Origin: CAMLFJ01 sp040902305
GTDB taxonomy: Bacteria > Methylomirabilota > Methylomirabilia > Rokubacteriales > CSP1-6
Reading direction: 5' to 3'
Assembly: GCA_040902305.1 (NCBI GenBank)
Contig: JBBDXN010000111.1
Location: 1-64,000, forward strand
DNA: 64,000 nt
Below are positions 34,253-43,107 of the stretch, one piece after another. A model generated the notes under the pieces. It saw nothing but the letters and a program-made list of their open reading frames with translations. It was not told the origin of the DNA and searched no databases. The position numbers and the translations under genes were made by a program. Each line of letters begins with the position of its first letter. Positions within the stretch are counted from its first letter, which is position 1.

Positions 34253-35272
34253 ATGCACATATTCGTTGATGAGTCGGGCACGCACGGTCGGAATGCGGAT
34301 GCCGTGTCTGTAGTCGGGGCGCTGACCATCCCCGAGGCCCGGCTCGCCCGAATTGAAGAGAAGTATGCTGCCCTCAGACCCGATCTTCCCGAGGAGAAGG
34401 GGGAGGTCAAGGGACGTCTACTCGGTGAGGCTGACGTTGCGCGGGTAGTCACGATGTTACTGCGATACGAGGTTCTCTTCGAGGTGACGGCGATCGATCT
34501 AGCCGTTCACAGGCCGGAAGAAGTCGTAAGCCATCAGATGGCTCAGGCCGAAGGTATCACGCACAACTTGACGGAACAGCACAGCCAGGAGACACGACGC
34601 CGCTTTCAGGGCCTACGGAATCGGTTGGAGCGGATGGCCCCGCAGTTGTACACGCAGGCCGTTGTCACGTTCGCTACAGTTCGAATGGTCATCGAGCATT
34701 CGACTATGTTCTATGCCCAGAGACACCCGAAGGAGTTGGGGGCATTCTATTGGGTGATAGACGGCAAGGACAGGAACGGCATCACCGATTGGGAAGAGTG
34801 GTGGTCTGCCGTCGTGGCCAGTCACTTACAATGGCAGTCGTTCAGCAACCCTGTGACTAGTTTAGAAGGGGCTGACTATTCTCACTTCGCACGTTTTGAG
34901 CGGAAGGTGTCTGAGGGCCTGAAGCCCTACTTCAAGGGCGAGGAATATGGACAGGACGGCGGGATGATCGTCAATGAGAACTTCCGCTGTTCGAGTCGCC
35001 CGGAGCCCGGACTAGAACTTGTGGACATTCTCACGAATGCTGTCCGTCGGGCGTTGACGGGGCGTCTACTCATAGAGGGCTGGCGAGACATAAGAGGGCT
35101 CATGATCCATAGGAAGAGGCCATACATCCAACTCGTGGCTCTAAGGGATGCGGCGGTGCCATCGAGTTACGAGGGCGTGGTGCGGCAATTCACCGATGGT
35201 GGGAAGTTGATGTTGAGTCCTCGGTTCAGGCGCGAGGCCGGACGCCAAACGCCCGGTGCAGCGCTCAACTGA
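34253..35272 (+). CDS. DUF3800 domain protein
   Basis: A 339-residue protein starting MHIFVDESGTHGRN, the IxDESG motif of DUF3800. Acidic residues continue in FYWVIDGKDRNGITDWEEW, and the C-terminal domain has RPEPGLELVDILTNAVRRAL, where a second conserved Asp fits the proposed RNase H-like or nuclease-like fold of the family. Base composition and codon use are visibly more AT-rich than in flanking genes. Such genes are common in islands and next to defence loci. GAGAGG precedes the ATG. Acquired together with the integrase remnant at tRNA-Phe is the simplest reading. Confidence 0.85.
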   Translation: MHIFVDESGTHGRNADAVSVVGALTIPEARLARIEEKYAALRPDLPEEKGEVKGRLLGEADVARVVTMLLRYEVLFEVTAIDLAVHRPEEVVSHQMAQAEGITHNLTEQHSQETRRRFQGLRNRLERMAPQLYTQAVVTFATVRMVIEHSTMFYAQRHPKELGAFYWVIDGKDRNGITDWEEWWSAVVASHLQWQSFSNPVTSLEGADYSHFARFERKVSEGLKPYFKGEEYGQDGGMIVNENFRCSSRPEPGLELVDILTNAVRRALTGRLLIEGWRDIRGLMIHRKRPYIQLVALRDAAVPSSYEGVVRQFTDGGKLMLSPRFRREAGRQTPGAALN

Positions 35273-35438
35273 ATGTCGCGAAGGCGCCCATCCTCATGTT
35301 CGAGAAGGTAAGTACGAAAGTTCCAGGGACATTAGCCCCGGGGCGTCACAGGAGGGAGGGGGCTGCTAGTGCCGATCCAACTTGATTTGGCCAGGATAGT
35401 GGGCGTCCCGTTCTACGCTGTTCCCAAAGGGGGACAGC

Positions 35439-36590
35439 ATGGCCAACTCCGTGCGGCTCCGGGCGTTGACGCGAGCGGAACGCCGAACGTTGCGAGCGAA
35501 GATGAAGGATCGGCGCCTGTCGGTCCGGCTGCACCGCCGGTATCGGCTGATTGCCGAGATCGCCGGCGGCCGGCCGGTCACCGAGGCCGCCGATCGGGTC
35601 GGGTGCAACGTGACCATGGGGTACGAGTGGGGACACCGGTTCAACGAGAGCGGCTTCACGACGTTCGAGCAGCCACCCAATCCGCAGGGGCGGCGGCCGA
35701 TCATCACCGGGCCCCAGGTCCGCGAGTTGATCGACATTGCCCTGTCCAGTCCCGCCGAACGGGGCCTGCCGTTCTCGGCGTGGACGGTGCCCAAGCTGGC
35801 CGAGTACTGCCGGCGGCGCGGGCTGCTTCCGCCGATTACCGACGAATGGGTCCGCCGGCTGCTGCGCCGCGAAGGCCTGCGTGCCCAGCGCATCCTGACC
35901 TGGAAGACCGCGGATGATCCGGCGTTAGGCCTGAGCCGGAGCCTGCTCTACTGGCTGCAGACCGAGGCGCCGCGCCCCGACGGCAAGGCCGGCTATCCGG
36001 GGCTGCGCCTTCGTCCGGACATCACCGGCACCGCCGATGGCTTCGTCAAGCATCCGTACGCGCGCGAGGGTCGGCGCATCATCGGCGAGTTCCGCATCCT
36101 CGAGCAGCACGTCGGGGTTGAGGCGCGCCCGGGCGTCGAGGGCGCCGAAGTCTTCCACGACTCTATCGGGATCGGAAGCCACCGGCTGGATCTCCACCCG
36201 AGCACCGGCCCTCGCGCGTACGTCGATCTCGCCCACTGGCCGTTCCAGATCCCGCTGGGGGCGCTGCTGCCCGTCCGGCTGGAGAACCTGCTCCCAGCCT
36301 GCAAGAACATCGCGACCACCCACGTGACCAACTCGGCCTATCGCTTTCAGCCGGTCGAATGGAACGTGGGCGAGGCGGCCGGCGCCCTCGCCGCGTTCTG
36401 CATCGGGCGCGGAGCGCAGCCGAGGCAGGTGCACCGGGACCAGGCCCTTCTCGGAGAGTTCCAGTCACTGCTAGCCGATCACCTCGGCGTGCCGCTGGCC
36501 TGGCCCGCCTACCGGCCCTACGGGCGGCACTTCCACGGCCCCTGGCGCAAACTCTACCCAATGTCTGCTCCGTTGCCGCGTCGCCCCTGA
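35439..36590 (+). pseudogene. chimeric frame: transposase N-terminus fused to FAD-oxidoreductase C-terminus
   Basis: A 383-codon frame made of two unrelated parts. Residues 1-about 160 are an IS630-type transposase DNA-binding half: helix-turn-helix ITEIAGGRPVTEAADRVG-like region, linker PPNPQGRRPIITGPQVRELID, and second HTH LPPITDEWVRRLLRREGLRAQR. From about residue 165 the sequence (LSRSLLYWLQTEAPRPDGKAGYPG, then LENLLPACKNIATTHVTNSAYRFQPVEWNVGEAAGALAAF) is the C-terminal part of a FAD-dependent oxidoreductase. The transposase DDE catalytic domain and the oxidoreductase N-terminal FAD domain are both missing. The junction, near 35915-35935, is in frame. Confidence 0.75.
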
Positions 36591-37367
36591 TCCCTCGAAT
36601 CCTGACACCTTCGATAGTGACTAGGAGTCGGGTAAAAATTCGGCGTTGCTAGCGCTCGTTGGTCGGCACCAAGCCCAGGATAGAGAGTCCGTCCTCGGGA
36701 TTCTCTCGGGGACGGTCATCGCCGCCCACCGCTTGTGGTACGCGGTCCGGCCCACTCGACATAGCAACCGAGTCTCAATGCCTCCTCAACTTGTCAAGGC
36801 AGTCGAAACCGCCCTGGCCATGATCGAGGCTCTTCCGGCCGATGCGAAGACTGCGGAGGAGAAGCGGCTCAAGGAGATCGCTCGCGGGCAGTCTTGTTCG
36901 CCGCAATCGCGATGGTTATCCCCGTATCCACACTCATCCACAACACAAAAAGTGGACGCTCTGGCGCGGCTCGGCAGCCGGGACCCGAGATCGGTCATGG
37001 CCTGATAGAGGATCGCGAGCAACCGTCGCGCTGTCCGCCAGTGACACGGGGTCCGTGGTCGCCACATGCGTGAGCCCGCTCGTCGTGCGTCGAAACGTGA
37101 CATTGACACGGTGGATCCTCGCCCCTACGGTGGCCCTTCGGGGATCTTCTGCGTGAGCCCGGCGCTCCCTCGAGCGCTCCTCGCGCAGCACTCCAAGGTA
37201 TGGGCGGAGAAAAATTGGGAGGCGCGGGACGATGAGCGTGCGTTCGCGACGGGAGACAGTGCAACCTCAGCCAGAGGGCACCCTTGCTGCTATCCACGCG
37301 TTGGGGATATCCCTCGGGATAACCCCGTGGACAAGATGTGGCGGTCGTCGCGCGGTAGAGCCGCCTC
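36591..37367. other. origin-like region with DnaA boxes upstream of dnaA
   Basis: 777 bases without a convincing gene. It contains an AT-richer segment at 36600-36650. There is a cluster of three DnaA-box-like 9-mers in a row: TTATCCCCG (36916), GTATCCACA (36924) and TCATCCACA (36934), followed by a short A-run. A second cluster lies just before dnaA: CTATCCACG (37290), palindrome GGGATATCCC (37304), CGGGATAAC (37315, reverse box) and CGTGGACAA (37326, reverse box). This arrangement is typical of oriC or of dnaA autoregulation. A weak open frame at 36646-37005 crosses the first cluster and is judged non-coding. Confidence 0.65.
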
Positions 37368-38675
37368 GTGCATAACGCGCTGTGGGCTCGCCTGCTTGTG
37401 GCCCTCGAGGGTCAGGTCCCCGAAACCGCCTTGGAATCGTGGCTGCGTCCCTGCCGGCTCATCACGCTGGCCGGCGACTACCTCCGCGTCGGCGCGCCCA
37501 ACGCGTTCACGCGCGACTGGGTCGGACAGCATCACGTCGACACGATCCAGACCGCCGCCCGCACGGTGCTCGGCGGGAACCCGCGCGTCTCCATCGAGAT
37601 CGACCCAGAGCCTGCGCGCTCCGCCATTCCCTCGCGTGAGAGCGACCCCAGCGCCCCGTCCCCCGATCTCACGCCGCGCTACACTTTCCAGTCCTTCGTG
37701 GTCGGCCCCTCCAACCAGTTCGCTCAAGCTGCCTGCCAGGCCATCGCCGAGTCGCCAGGGACGGCGTATAACCCCGTTTTCCTCTACGGAGGCGTCGGCC
37801 TCGGCAAGACCCACCTCCTCCACGCGGTCGGCCACGAGATGGGCCGCCGCTACCCCTCCCTACGACTGCTCTATCTCTCCTCGGAGCGTTTCACCAACGA
37901 CCTCATCAATGCCATCCGCTATGACCGCACTGGCGAGTTTCGCGCGAAATATCGCACCCTCGACCTGCTCCTCATCGACGACATCCAGTTCATCGCCGGC
38001 AAGGAGCGCACGCAGGAGGAATTCTTCCACACCTTCAACGATCTGTACGAGGCCCGCAAGCAGATCGTGGTCTCCTCTGATTCCACCCCGAAGGAGATCC
38101 CCGAGCTCGAGGAGCGCCTGCGCTCGCGCTTCGAGTGGGGCCTCATCGCCGACATCCAGCCGCCCGACTTCGAGACCCGCGTCGCCATCCTGAAGAAGAG
38201 AGCCGAGATCGAGGGTGTCCGTCTGCCCGATGACGTCGCCTACCTGATCGCCAGCCGCATCAAAGCCAACATCCGCGAGATCGAGGGCTCACTCACCCGT
38301 ATGATCGCCTTTGGCTCACTCAGCGGCCGCAAAATGACCGTGGATCTCGCCCAAGACGTGCTCGCCGGCCTCTGGGGCGAGGACGAGAAGACCATCACCA
38401 TCGAGCACATCCAAGAGAAAGCCGCGGAGTTCTTCGGCCTCAGGTTCGCCGACATGCGCGCCAAAGGCCGAACGAGAGCGGTGGCCTTCCCGCGCCAGAT
38501 CGCGATGTACCTCGCCCGGCAGCTCACCCACGCCTCACTCGCCGAGGTGGGCCGCGCCTTCGGCAAGGACCACACCACCGTGCTGCACGCCGTCGACAAA
38601 ATCCAGACGCTGCTGAAGGGAGACCCCAAATTCAAGAAGAGCATCGACACGCTGACCCAGGGTGTTACGACGTAA
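37368..38675 (+). CDS. dnaA: chromosomal replication initiator protein DnaA
   Basis: A 435-residue initiator ATPase with the four-domain layout. Domain I about 1-75 (WLRPCRLITLAGDYLRVGAPN) and a short linker. AAA+ domain from 108 with Walker A GGVGLGKTHLLHAVG and Walker B LLLIDDIQFIAGK. Sensor-type SSDSTPKEIPELEERLRSRFEWG. C-terminal DNA-binding domain with the signature FGKDHTTVLHAVDKI. GTG start. The DnaA boxes directly upstream suggest autoregulation. No dnaN, recF or gyrB follows; the next gene is an oppositely oriented amidase. Confidence 0.95.
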   Translation: MHNALWARLLVALEGQVPETALESWLRPCRLITLAGDYLRVGAPNAFTRDWVGQHHVDTIQTAARTVLGGNPRVSIEIDPEPARSAIPSRESDPSAPSPDLTPRYTFQSFVVGPSNQFAQAACQAIAESPGTAYNPVFLYGGVGLGKTHLLHAVGHEMGRRYPSLRLLYLSSERFTNDLINAIRYDRTGEFRAKYRTLDLLLIDDIQFIAGKERTQEEFFHTFNDLYEARKQIVVSSDSTPKEIPELEERLRSRFEWGLIADIQPPDFETRVAILKKRAEIEGVRLPDDVAYLIASRIKANIREIEGSLTRMIAFGSLSGRKMTVDLAQDVLAGLWGEDEKTITIEHIQEKAAEFFGLRFADMRAKGRTRAVAFPRQIAMYLARQLTHASLAEVGRAFGKDHTTVLHAVDKIQTLLKGDPKFKKSIDTLTQGVTT

Positions 38676-38767
38676 TCTCGGGCGCGCCGCAGCGCTGCCT
38701 GATGTCGGACGTACGCGCTCTTCCGGTCCAGCTTCCAGTCGGACATTGCGACTCCTCGAACAAACGG

Positions 38768-40186
38768 TCAGGCCGCACTCGACGCGGGGTCGGCCGGATG
38801 CTGCTCGTGCCAGCGGGTGGCCTGCTGATACGCCTCCCCCACCCGTAAGATGGTCGCCTCGTCGAAGGGCTTCCCGACGAGCTGCAGGCCAACGGGGAGC
38901 CCGTCCGCGAACCCGCATGGCACGGACAGCGCGGGCAGTCCGGTCAGGTTCCAGGGGTACGTGTAACGCCAACAAGCGTGGAGCACGTGCTCGGGCTGGC
39001 CGGCGATCTCGACGTGGCTCTGCGAGACCTCCCAACCGCACAAGGGCAATGTCGGCGTCGCGAGGACGTCGACGCCGGCGAAGGCGGCGCGCACCTCATC
39101 GATCAGCACCCGGCGCAGGCGCTGAGCCTTGAGGAAGTCGGTGGCGAAGACAAACTTCCCGGCGTCCATGAGGGCGCGCACCTCTGGCGTGTACTGGGCA
39201 CGCCGGTCGGGTTGCCGCAGATACGTATCGTGCCAGGCGGTGACCGACGCCATCTCGGTCACGAGGATGGCGCCGAGGGCGCCGGCCATGTGGGGGATGG
39301 AGACTTCCTCCACCTGCGCGCCGGCCCCCTCGAGCTCACGCAGGGCCTGGCGGACGACAGGTTCGACGCGAGACTCGATCCGGTCCCAGAAGTGCTCGGA
39401 CGGCACGCCGACGCGCAGGCCGCGGATACCCTTCTTCAACGAGGCGAGGTAGTCGCCGACGGGCATGTCGGCCGAGCCGGGATCGCGTGGGTCGAAGCCG
39501 GCGATCACTCGGAGCGTCAACGCGGCGTCCTCGACTCGCCGGGTCAACGGCCCGGCGTTGTCCAGAGACCAGGTGTGAGGCATAACGCCGGCCTTCGAGA
39601 CGCGGCCGTAGGTGGCCTTCAACCCGACGACACCCGAGAGCCCGGCGGGGATCCGGATGGACCCCCCAGTGTCTGACCCCATGGCCATGAAGCACATCCC
39701 GGCCGCCACGGCGGCTCCGGAGCCGCCGGACGACAGGCCGGGGTTGCGCCGCACGTCCCAGGGGTTCCGCACAGGCGGGAAGTCGACGCCCCAGGCGGCC
39801 TCGCTCATCACGGTCTTGCCGAGGAGCACGGCGCCGGCGTCGCGCAAAAGTGCCCAGGTCGTCGAGTCCGACGACGGCATCCGGTCGGTGAAGACCTGGG
39901 AGCCGTTGCGGGTGGGGACGCCGACCGTGTCGTAGTTGTCCTTGATGCCGACGGGGATGCCGTGCAGGGGGCCTCGGTAGCGGCCGGCCGATATGTCGCG
40001 CTCGGCGACCCGGGCGGCCTCAAGCGCCCCCTCGGCATGGACGGAGACGAAGGCGTGCACGGCGCGGTCGACCTTCTCGATCCGGTCGAGACAGGCCTGG
40101 GTCAGCTCAACGGGCGAGACGGCGCGCGACTCGACGGCGCTCGCGGCGTCGGCCAACGATCGCCAGGGCCACTCGGCAGCACTCAT
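38768..40186 (-). CDS. amidase signature family enzyme
   Basis: A 472-residue amidase hydrolysing carboxamides or related bonds. The Ser-cisSer-Lys triad is visible: Lys in GIPVGIKDNYDT (about residue 78), cis-Ser in GLSSGGSGAAVAAG, and the nucleophile Ser in GSDTGGSIRIPAGLSGVVGLK. The C-terminal segment LTGLPALSVPCGF is typical. Start MSAAEW after GGGAGG. It is one base downstream of a GatC-like small gene and in line with a nitrilase, so a three-gene amide/nitrile operon is likely. A GatA role is less likely without GatB. Confidence 0.93.
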   Translation of the reverse strand: MSAAEWPWRSLADAASAVESRAVSPVELTQACLDRIEKVDRAVHAFVSVHAEGALEAARVAERDISAGRYRGPLHGIPVGIKDNYDTVGVPTRNGSQVFTDRMPSSDSTTWALLRDAGAVLLGKTVMSEAAWGVDFPPVRNPWDVRRNPGLSSGGSGAAVAAGMCFMAMGSDTGGSIRIPAGLSGVVGLKATYGRVSKAGVMPHTWSLDNAGPLTRRVEDAALTLRVIAGFDPRDPGSADMPVGDYLASLKKGIRGLRVGVPSEHFWDRIESRVEPVVRQALRELEGAGAQVEEVSIPHMAGALGAILVTEMASVTAWHDTYLRQPDRRAQYTPEVRALMDAGKFVFATDFLKAQRLRRVLIDEVRAAFAGVDVLATPTLPLCGWEVSQSHVEIAGQPEHVLHACWRYTYPWNLTGLPALSVPCGFADGLPVGLQLVGKPFDEATILRVGEAYQQATRWHEQHPADPASSAA

Positions 40187-40187
40187 C

Positions 40188-40373
40188 TCACGCCTCCCAG
40201 GGGTCGACGTGAAAGCTGAGGATCGGCTCGATGTCGTCGGGCAAGTCCAGATCACGAAGCTTCTGGATGTCCTCCATCATCCCCTCCAGGATCGACGCGA
40301 CCTGCTTGAGATCCGCTTCCGACAGCGGGTAGCCGGCCAGGTCGGCCACGTGCTTGAGCGGCGGCAACGTCAT
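40188..40373 (-). CDS. small GatC/AtzG-like amidase partner protein
   Basis: A 61-residue protein: LAGYPLSEADLKQVASILEGMMEDIQKLRDLDLPDDIEP. The helical pattern ending in a short DLPDDIEP-type segment is that of GatC and of AtzG, the small partner that stabilises the AtzE-type amidase. It lies directly between nitrilase and amidase: its ATG overlaps the nitrilase stop (TGATG) and its stop is 1 base from the amidase start. It probably forms a heterodimer with that amidase; the assignment rests on pattern and position. Confidence 0.75.
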   Translation of the reverse strand: MTLPPLKHVADLAGYPLSEADLKQVASILEGMMEDIQKLRDLDLPDDIEPILSFHVDPWEA

Positions 40374-41257
40374 CAGTACCACCCCCTGGTTGTTTTGGCG
40401 CCGAGCATCTCGTCGTAGATGTCGGTGCGGCGATCGCGGAGCACCTGGTTGTACTCGGTCCAGTTGCGCTTGCGGCGGGCGTCCGCGAGGTTGGCCTCGG
40501 CGTAGAGAATTTCCTCCGTGTCGGGGCTGGCGGGGCCGGCGATGGGCCAACCGGTATACGACGCGATGAGGCTCTGGCCGAGGAAGGGCTGCCCCCGCTC
40601 GGTGCCGACCCGGTCGGCGGCGGCGACGAAGACGGAGTTGGCGTGGGCGGCGGCCATGACGAGGATGTTGGCCATCGCCTCTCGGTCTTTCGCTTGCCCC
40701 GGGATGGGGACCCAGTTAGTGGGGATGCAGATGATATCGGCGCCCTGCAGGGCGCAGAGCCGATAGCTCTCGGGGAACCAGCCGTCGTAGCAAATGAAGG
40801 TCCCGATACGACCGATTGGCGTCTTGAAGACCGGGAAGCCGAGGTTACCCGGCTCGAAGAAGAGGTTCTCCGCGTTCCAGAGGTGGTTCTTCCGGAACTT
40901 CCCGACGACGCCCGAGGGCCCGATGACGACAGCGGCGTTGTAGAGGACCGGCCCGTGCCGCTCGGCGATGCCGGCGACCACGTGGAGACCGTGCTTGCGG
41001 GCGACCTCGATCCAGGCCTGGCAGGTGGGGCCGTCCGGGATCTCCTCGGCCAGCGCGAAGGCCTCCTCGCGGGAGTCGAACACGTATCCCGAATTGCACA
41101 GTTCGGGCAGTACAATCAGGCCGGCGCCCGCGCCGACGGCCTCCTCGATCCGCTCGACGCTCCGGCGGACGTTCCGTTCCTTCTCGCCGACGACCGGCGC
41201 CATCTGGACGCAGGCGATCTTCACCACCGCCTCGTCGCGTCCCTTTCGATCGCTCAT
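40373..41257 (-). CDS. carbon-nitrogen hydrolase (nitrilase superfamily)
   Basis: A 294-residue nitrilase-superfamily hydrolase with the Glu-Lys-Cys triad: LIVLPELCNSGYVF (Glu), VVGKFRKNHLWNAEN (Lys) and TFICYDGWFPESYR (Cys). It acts on nitriles, amides or carbamoyl compounds in the cytoplasm. GGAGGT is 4-8 bases before the chosen ATG; an in-frame ATG 12 bases upstream is inferior. First gene of the minus-strand operon, divergent from the Liv-type transporter, which suggests uptake and hydrolysis of the same nitrogen compound. Confidence 0.93.
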   Translation of the reverse strand: MSDRKGRDEAVVKIACVQMAPVVGEKERNVRRSVERIEEAVGAGAGLIVLPELCNSGYVFDSREEAFALAEEIPDGPTCQAWIEVARKHGLHVVAGIAERHGPVLYNAAVVIGPSGVVGKFRKNHLWNAENLFFEPGNLGFPVFKTPIGRIGTFICYDGWFPESYRLCALQGADIICIPTNWVPIPGQAKDREAMANILVMAAAHANSVFVAAADRVGTERGQPFLGQSLIASYTGWPIAGPASPDTEEILYAEANLADARRKRNWTEYNQVLRDRRTDIYDEMLGAKTTRGWY

Positions 41258-41318
41258 AGATACCTCCATCGGTCGCATTGTCGCTCGAAACCGAGCTATA
41301 GTGCCAGCGGACACTTCG

Positions 41319-41888
41319 ATGGCCGCTCGGTGGCAAGGCATACTGACCGTCACGACGCTCCTGGCCGCGGGCCTGGCCGCGAGCCCGGTTGTTCTCGATG
41401 ATTACGCGCAGCAGATTCTCGCCCAGGCGTTCTTCTTCGCGATCGCGGCAATCACCGTCGATCTCCTCTGGGGCTATACGGGCGTTCTGACGTTTGGCCA
41501 GTCGGCGTTCTTCGGGATCGGCGTCTACACGGTGGCCCTCGCGCTCGCCTACTACGTTGAGGGGGTGCTCGCGACGGCGGGGGCGATCGTCGTCGCGATG
41601 GCGGTGGCGGCGCTGGTGGGCGCAGGGGTTGGGTGGCTCGCCTTCTTCGACCGCGCCTCGCCGATCTACGCGGCGATCGTGACGCTGGCGCTGCCGGTGG
41701 TCTTCACGCAGATCATCCTCTCCGGCGGCGCGTACACGGGCTCAAGCAGCGGGTTGCCGATTCCGGCGCCGTTCCTCTCAGTCGGGCAGTGGTTCTGGAT
41801 CTCGGGGGGGGCTCCTCCTGCTCGTGGCGGTCGGCGCCTACGTGCTCGTCACGAGCGATGCAGGGCGGATTCTGGTCGCAATCCGTGA
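41319..41888 (+). CDS. livM: LivM-type ABC permease, N-terminal part (interrupted by frameshift)
   Basis: The first about 165 residues of a branched-chain amino acid/urea-type permease. Helices include VDLLWGYTGVLTFGQSAFFGIGVYTVAL and IYAAIVTLALPVVFTQIILSGGAYTGSSSG. The frame breaks at a run of eight Gs (41804-41811). With seven Gs the sequence would continue ISGGLLLLVAVGAYVLVT into the next frame, which carries the remaining permease helices. As written the frame ends in 25 unrelated residues. Either a sequencing or assembly indel, a real mutation, or slippage. An in-frame GTG 18 bases upstream is an alternative start. Confidence 0.82.
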   Translation: MAARWQGILTVTTLLAAGLAASPVVLDDYAQQILAQAFFFAIAAITVDLLWGYTGVLTFGQSAFFGIGVYTVALALAYYVEGVLATAGAIVVAMAVAALVGAGVGWLAFFDRASPIYAAIVTLALPVVFTQIILSGGAYTGSSSGLPIPAPFLSVGQWFWISGGAPPARGGRRLRARHERCRADSGRNP

Positions 41889-43107
41889 GAACGAGGACCG
41901 CTGTCGGTACCTGGGCCTCCGGACCTCGCGTCTCAAGATCGGTCTGATGACGGTCTGCAGCGCGGTGGCGGCGCTGGCCGGCGCCTTCTACGTGCTCTTC
42001 GGGTCCGTCGCGGCTCACAACTACGGCGACTTCGTCTTCGGGACGGAGATGGTCGTCTGGACGGCGCTGGGCGGCCGCGGGACGCTGGTCGGCCCGATCC
42101 TGGGCACGATCGGCATCAACTACGTCTCGGCGGTTCTTGGCGGCAACCTCCCTTTCGTCTGGCTCCTCTTCGTCGGCTTCGCGTTCGTGCTGGTCGTCGT
42201 CTATCTCCCACAGGGGGTCGTACCGCCGCTCGTCAGTGGCGTGTCCCGGCTGGTCCGTTCGGCCGCGCAGACGCGGAGGCGGATTCTCGCCCACCCGGCG
42301 GCGGACGCCGCTTCGCTACGCGCCCTTCCCAGAGCGAACGGCGCGGCCACCACCGCGCGCGGGGACGGGCCGGTCCTCGAGTTGCGTGGCGTGTCGAAGC
42401 GGTTCGGGAGCCTGCAGGTGCTCGAAGGGGTGAACCTCGATGCGAGACGGGGCGAGGTCGTGGGGATCGTCGGGCCGAACGGCGCCGGCAAGACTACACT
42501 CCTCCGCTGCATCGCGGACGGCCGCGAGCAGTCGAGCGGCGAGGTGCGGGTGGGCGGCCGCCGGATCGACGGCCTGCCGCCGCAAGAGTGCGTGGCGCTA
42601 GGCGTGAGCCGGAAGTTCCAGACGCCGAACGTCTTCGACGCTCTGACGGTCCTCGACTGCCTACACGTGGCGCGCGCCTACCGGACGCCGGCGTCGCCCT
42701 GGCGGCGCTCCCGGACGTTGGAGCTGCCGGAGCCGGCCCTCCACGCGGTCGAGGTCTCGGGACTCCTGCCGCTCCTGAACGAGCCGGCCGGCCACCTCTC
42801 GCACGGAGCCAAGCAGGCCTTGGAGCTGGCGATGGTGCTCGCGCTCGAGCCGACCGTGCTCCTCCTCGACGAGCCGACGGCGGGGCTCACGCGCGACGAG
42901 CGGGCCGCGATCGGCAGCGTGCTACGAGAGCTGGCCCGGAGCCACCGGCTCTGCCTGCTCCTTATCGAGCACGACCTCGACTTTGTCCGCGAGATCAGCA
43001 CGCGGCTCGTAGTGCTTCACCAAGGCAAGATCCTCCTCGATGGCCCGCTCGCGGAGGTGGCCGACTCGGAGCTGGTCCGGACGATTTACATCGGCGCCAA
43101 GCCATGA
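41824..43107 (+). CDS. LivM C-terminal part fused to LivG ATPase
   Basis: A 427-codon frame that continues the permease (EDRCRYLGLRTSRLKIGLMTVCSAVAALAGAFY, GGRGTLVGPILGTIGINYV) to about residue 150. It then passes through an Ala/Arg-rich linker into an ABC ATPase: Walker A GPNGAGKTTLLRCIA, signature LSHGAKQALELAMVLALEP, Walker B VLLLDEPTAGLTRDE and the switch His in LLIEHDLDFV. Permease and ATPase are thus one polypeptide once the upstream G8 frameshift is resolved. The GTG at 41824 is only the first start codon in this frame and is unlikely to be the native start. Confidence 0.85.
   Translation: MAVGAYVLVTSDAGRILVAIRENEDRCRYLGLRTSRLKIGLMTVCSAVAALAGAFYVLFGSVAAHNYGDFVFGTEMVVWTALGGRGTLVGPILGTIGINYVSAVLGGNLPFVWLLFVGFAFVLVVVYLPQGVVPPLVSGVSRLVRSAAQTRRRILAHPAADAASLRALPRANGAATTARGDGPVLELRGVSKRFGSLQVLEGVNLDARRGEVVGIVGPNGAGKTTLLRCIADGREQSSGEVRVGGRRIDGLPPQECVALGVSRKFQTPNVFDALTVLDCLHVARAYRTPASPWRRSRTLELPEPALHAVEVSGLLPLLNEPAGHLSHGAKQALELAMVLALEPTVLLLDEPTAGLTRDERAAIGSVLRELARSHRLCLLLIEHDLDFVREISTRLVVLHQGKILLDGPLAEVADSELVRTIYIGAKP

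Noticed and set aside
36646..37005. 119-codon frame upstream of dnaA
   Set aside because: It runs through the DnaA-box cluster, lacks a ribosome site and has no recognisable sequence.
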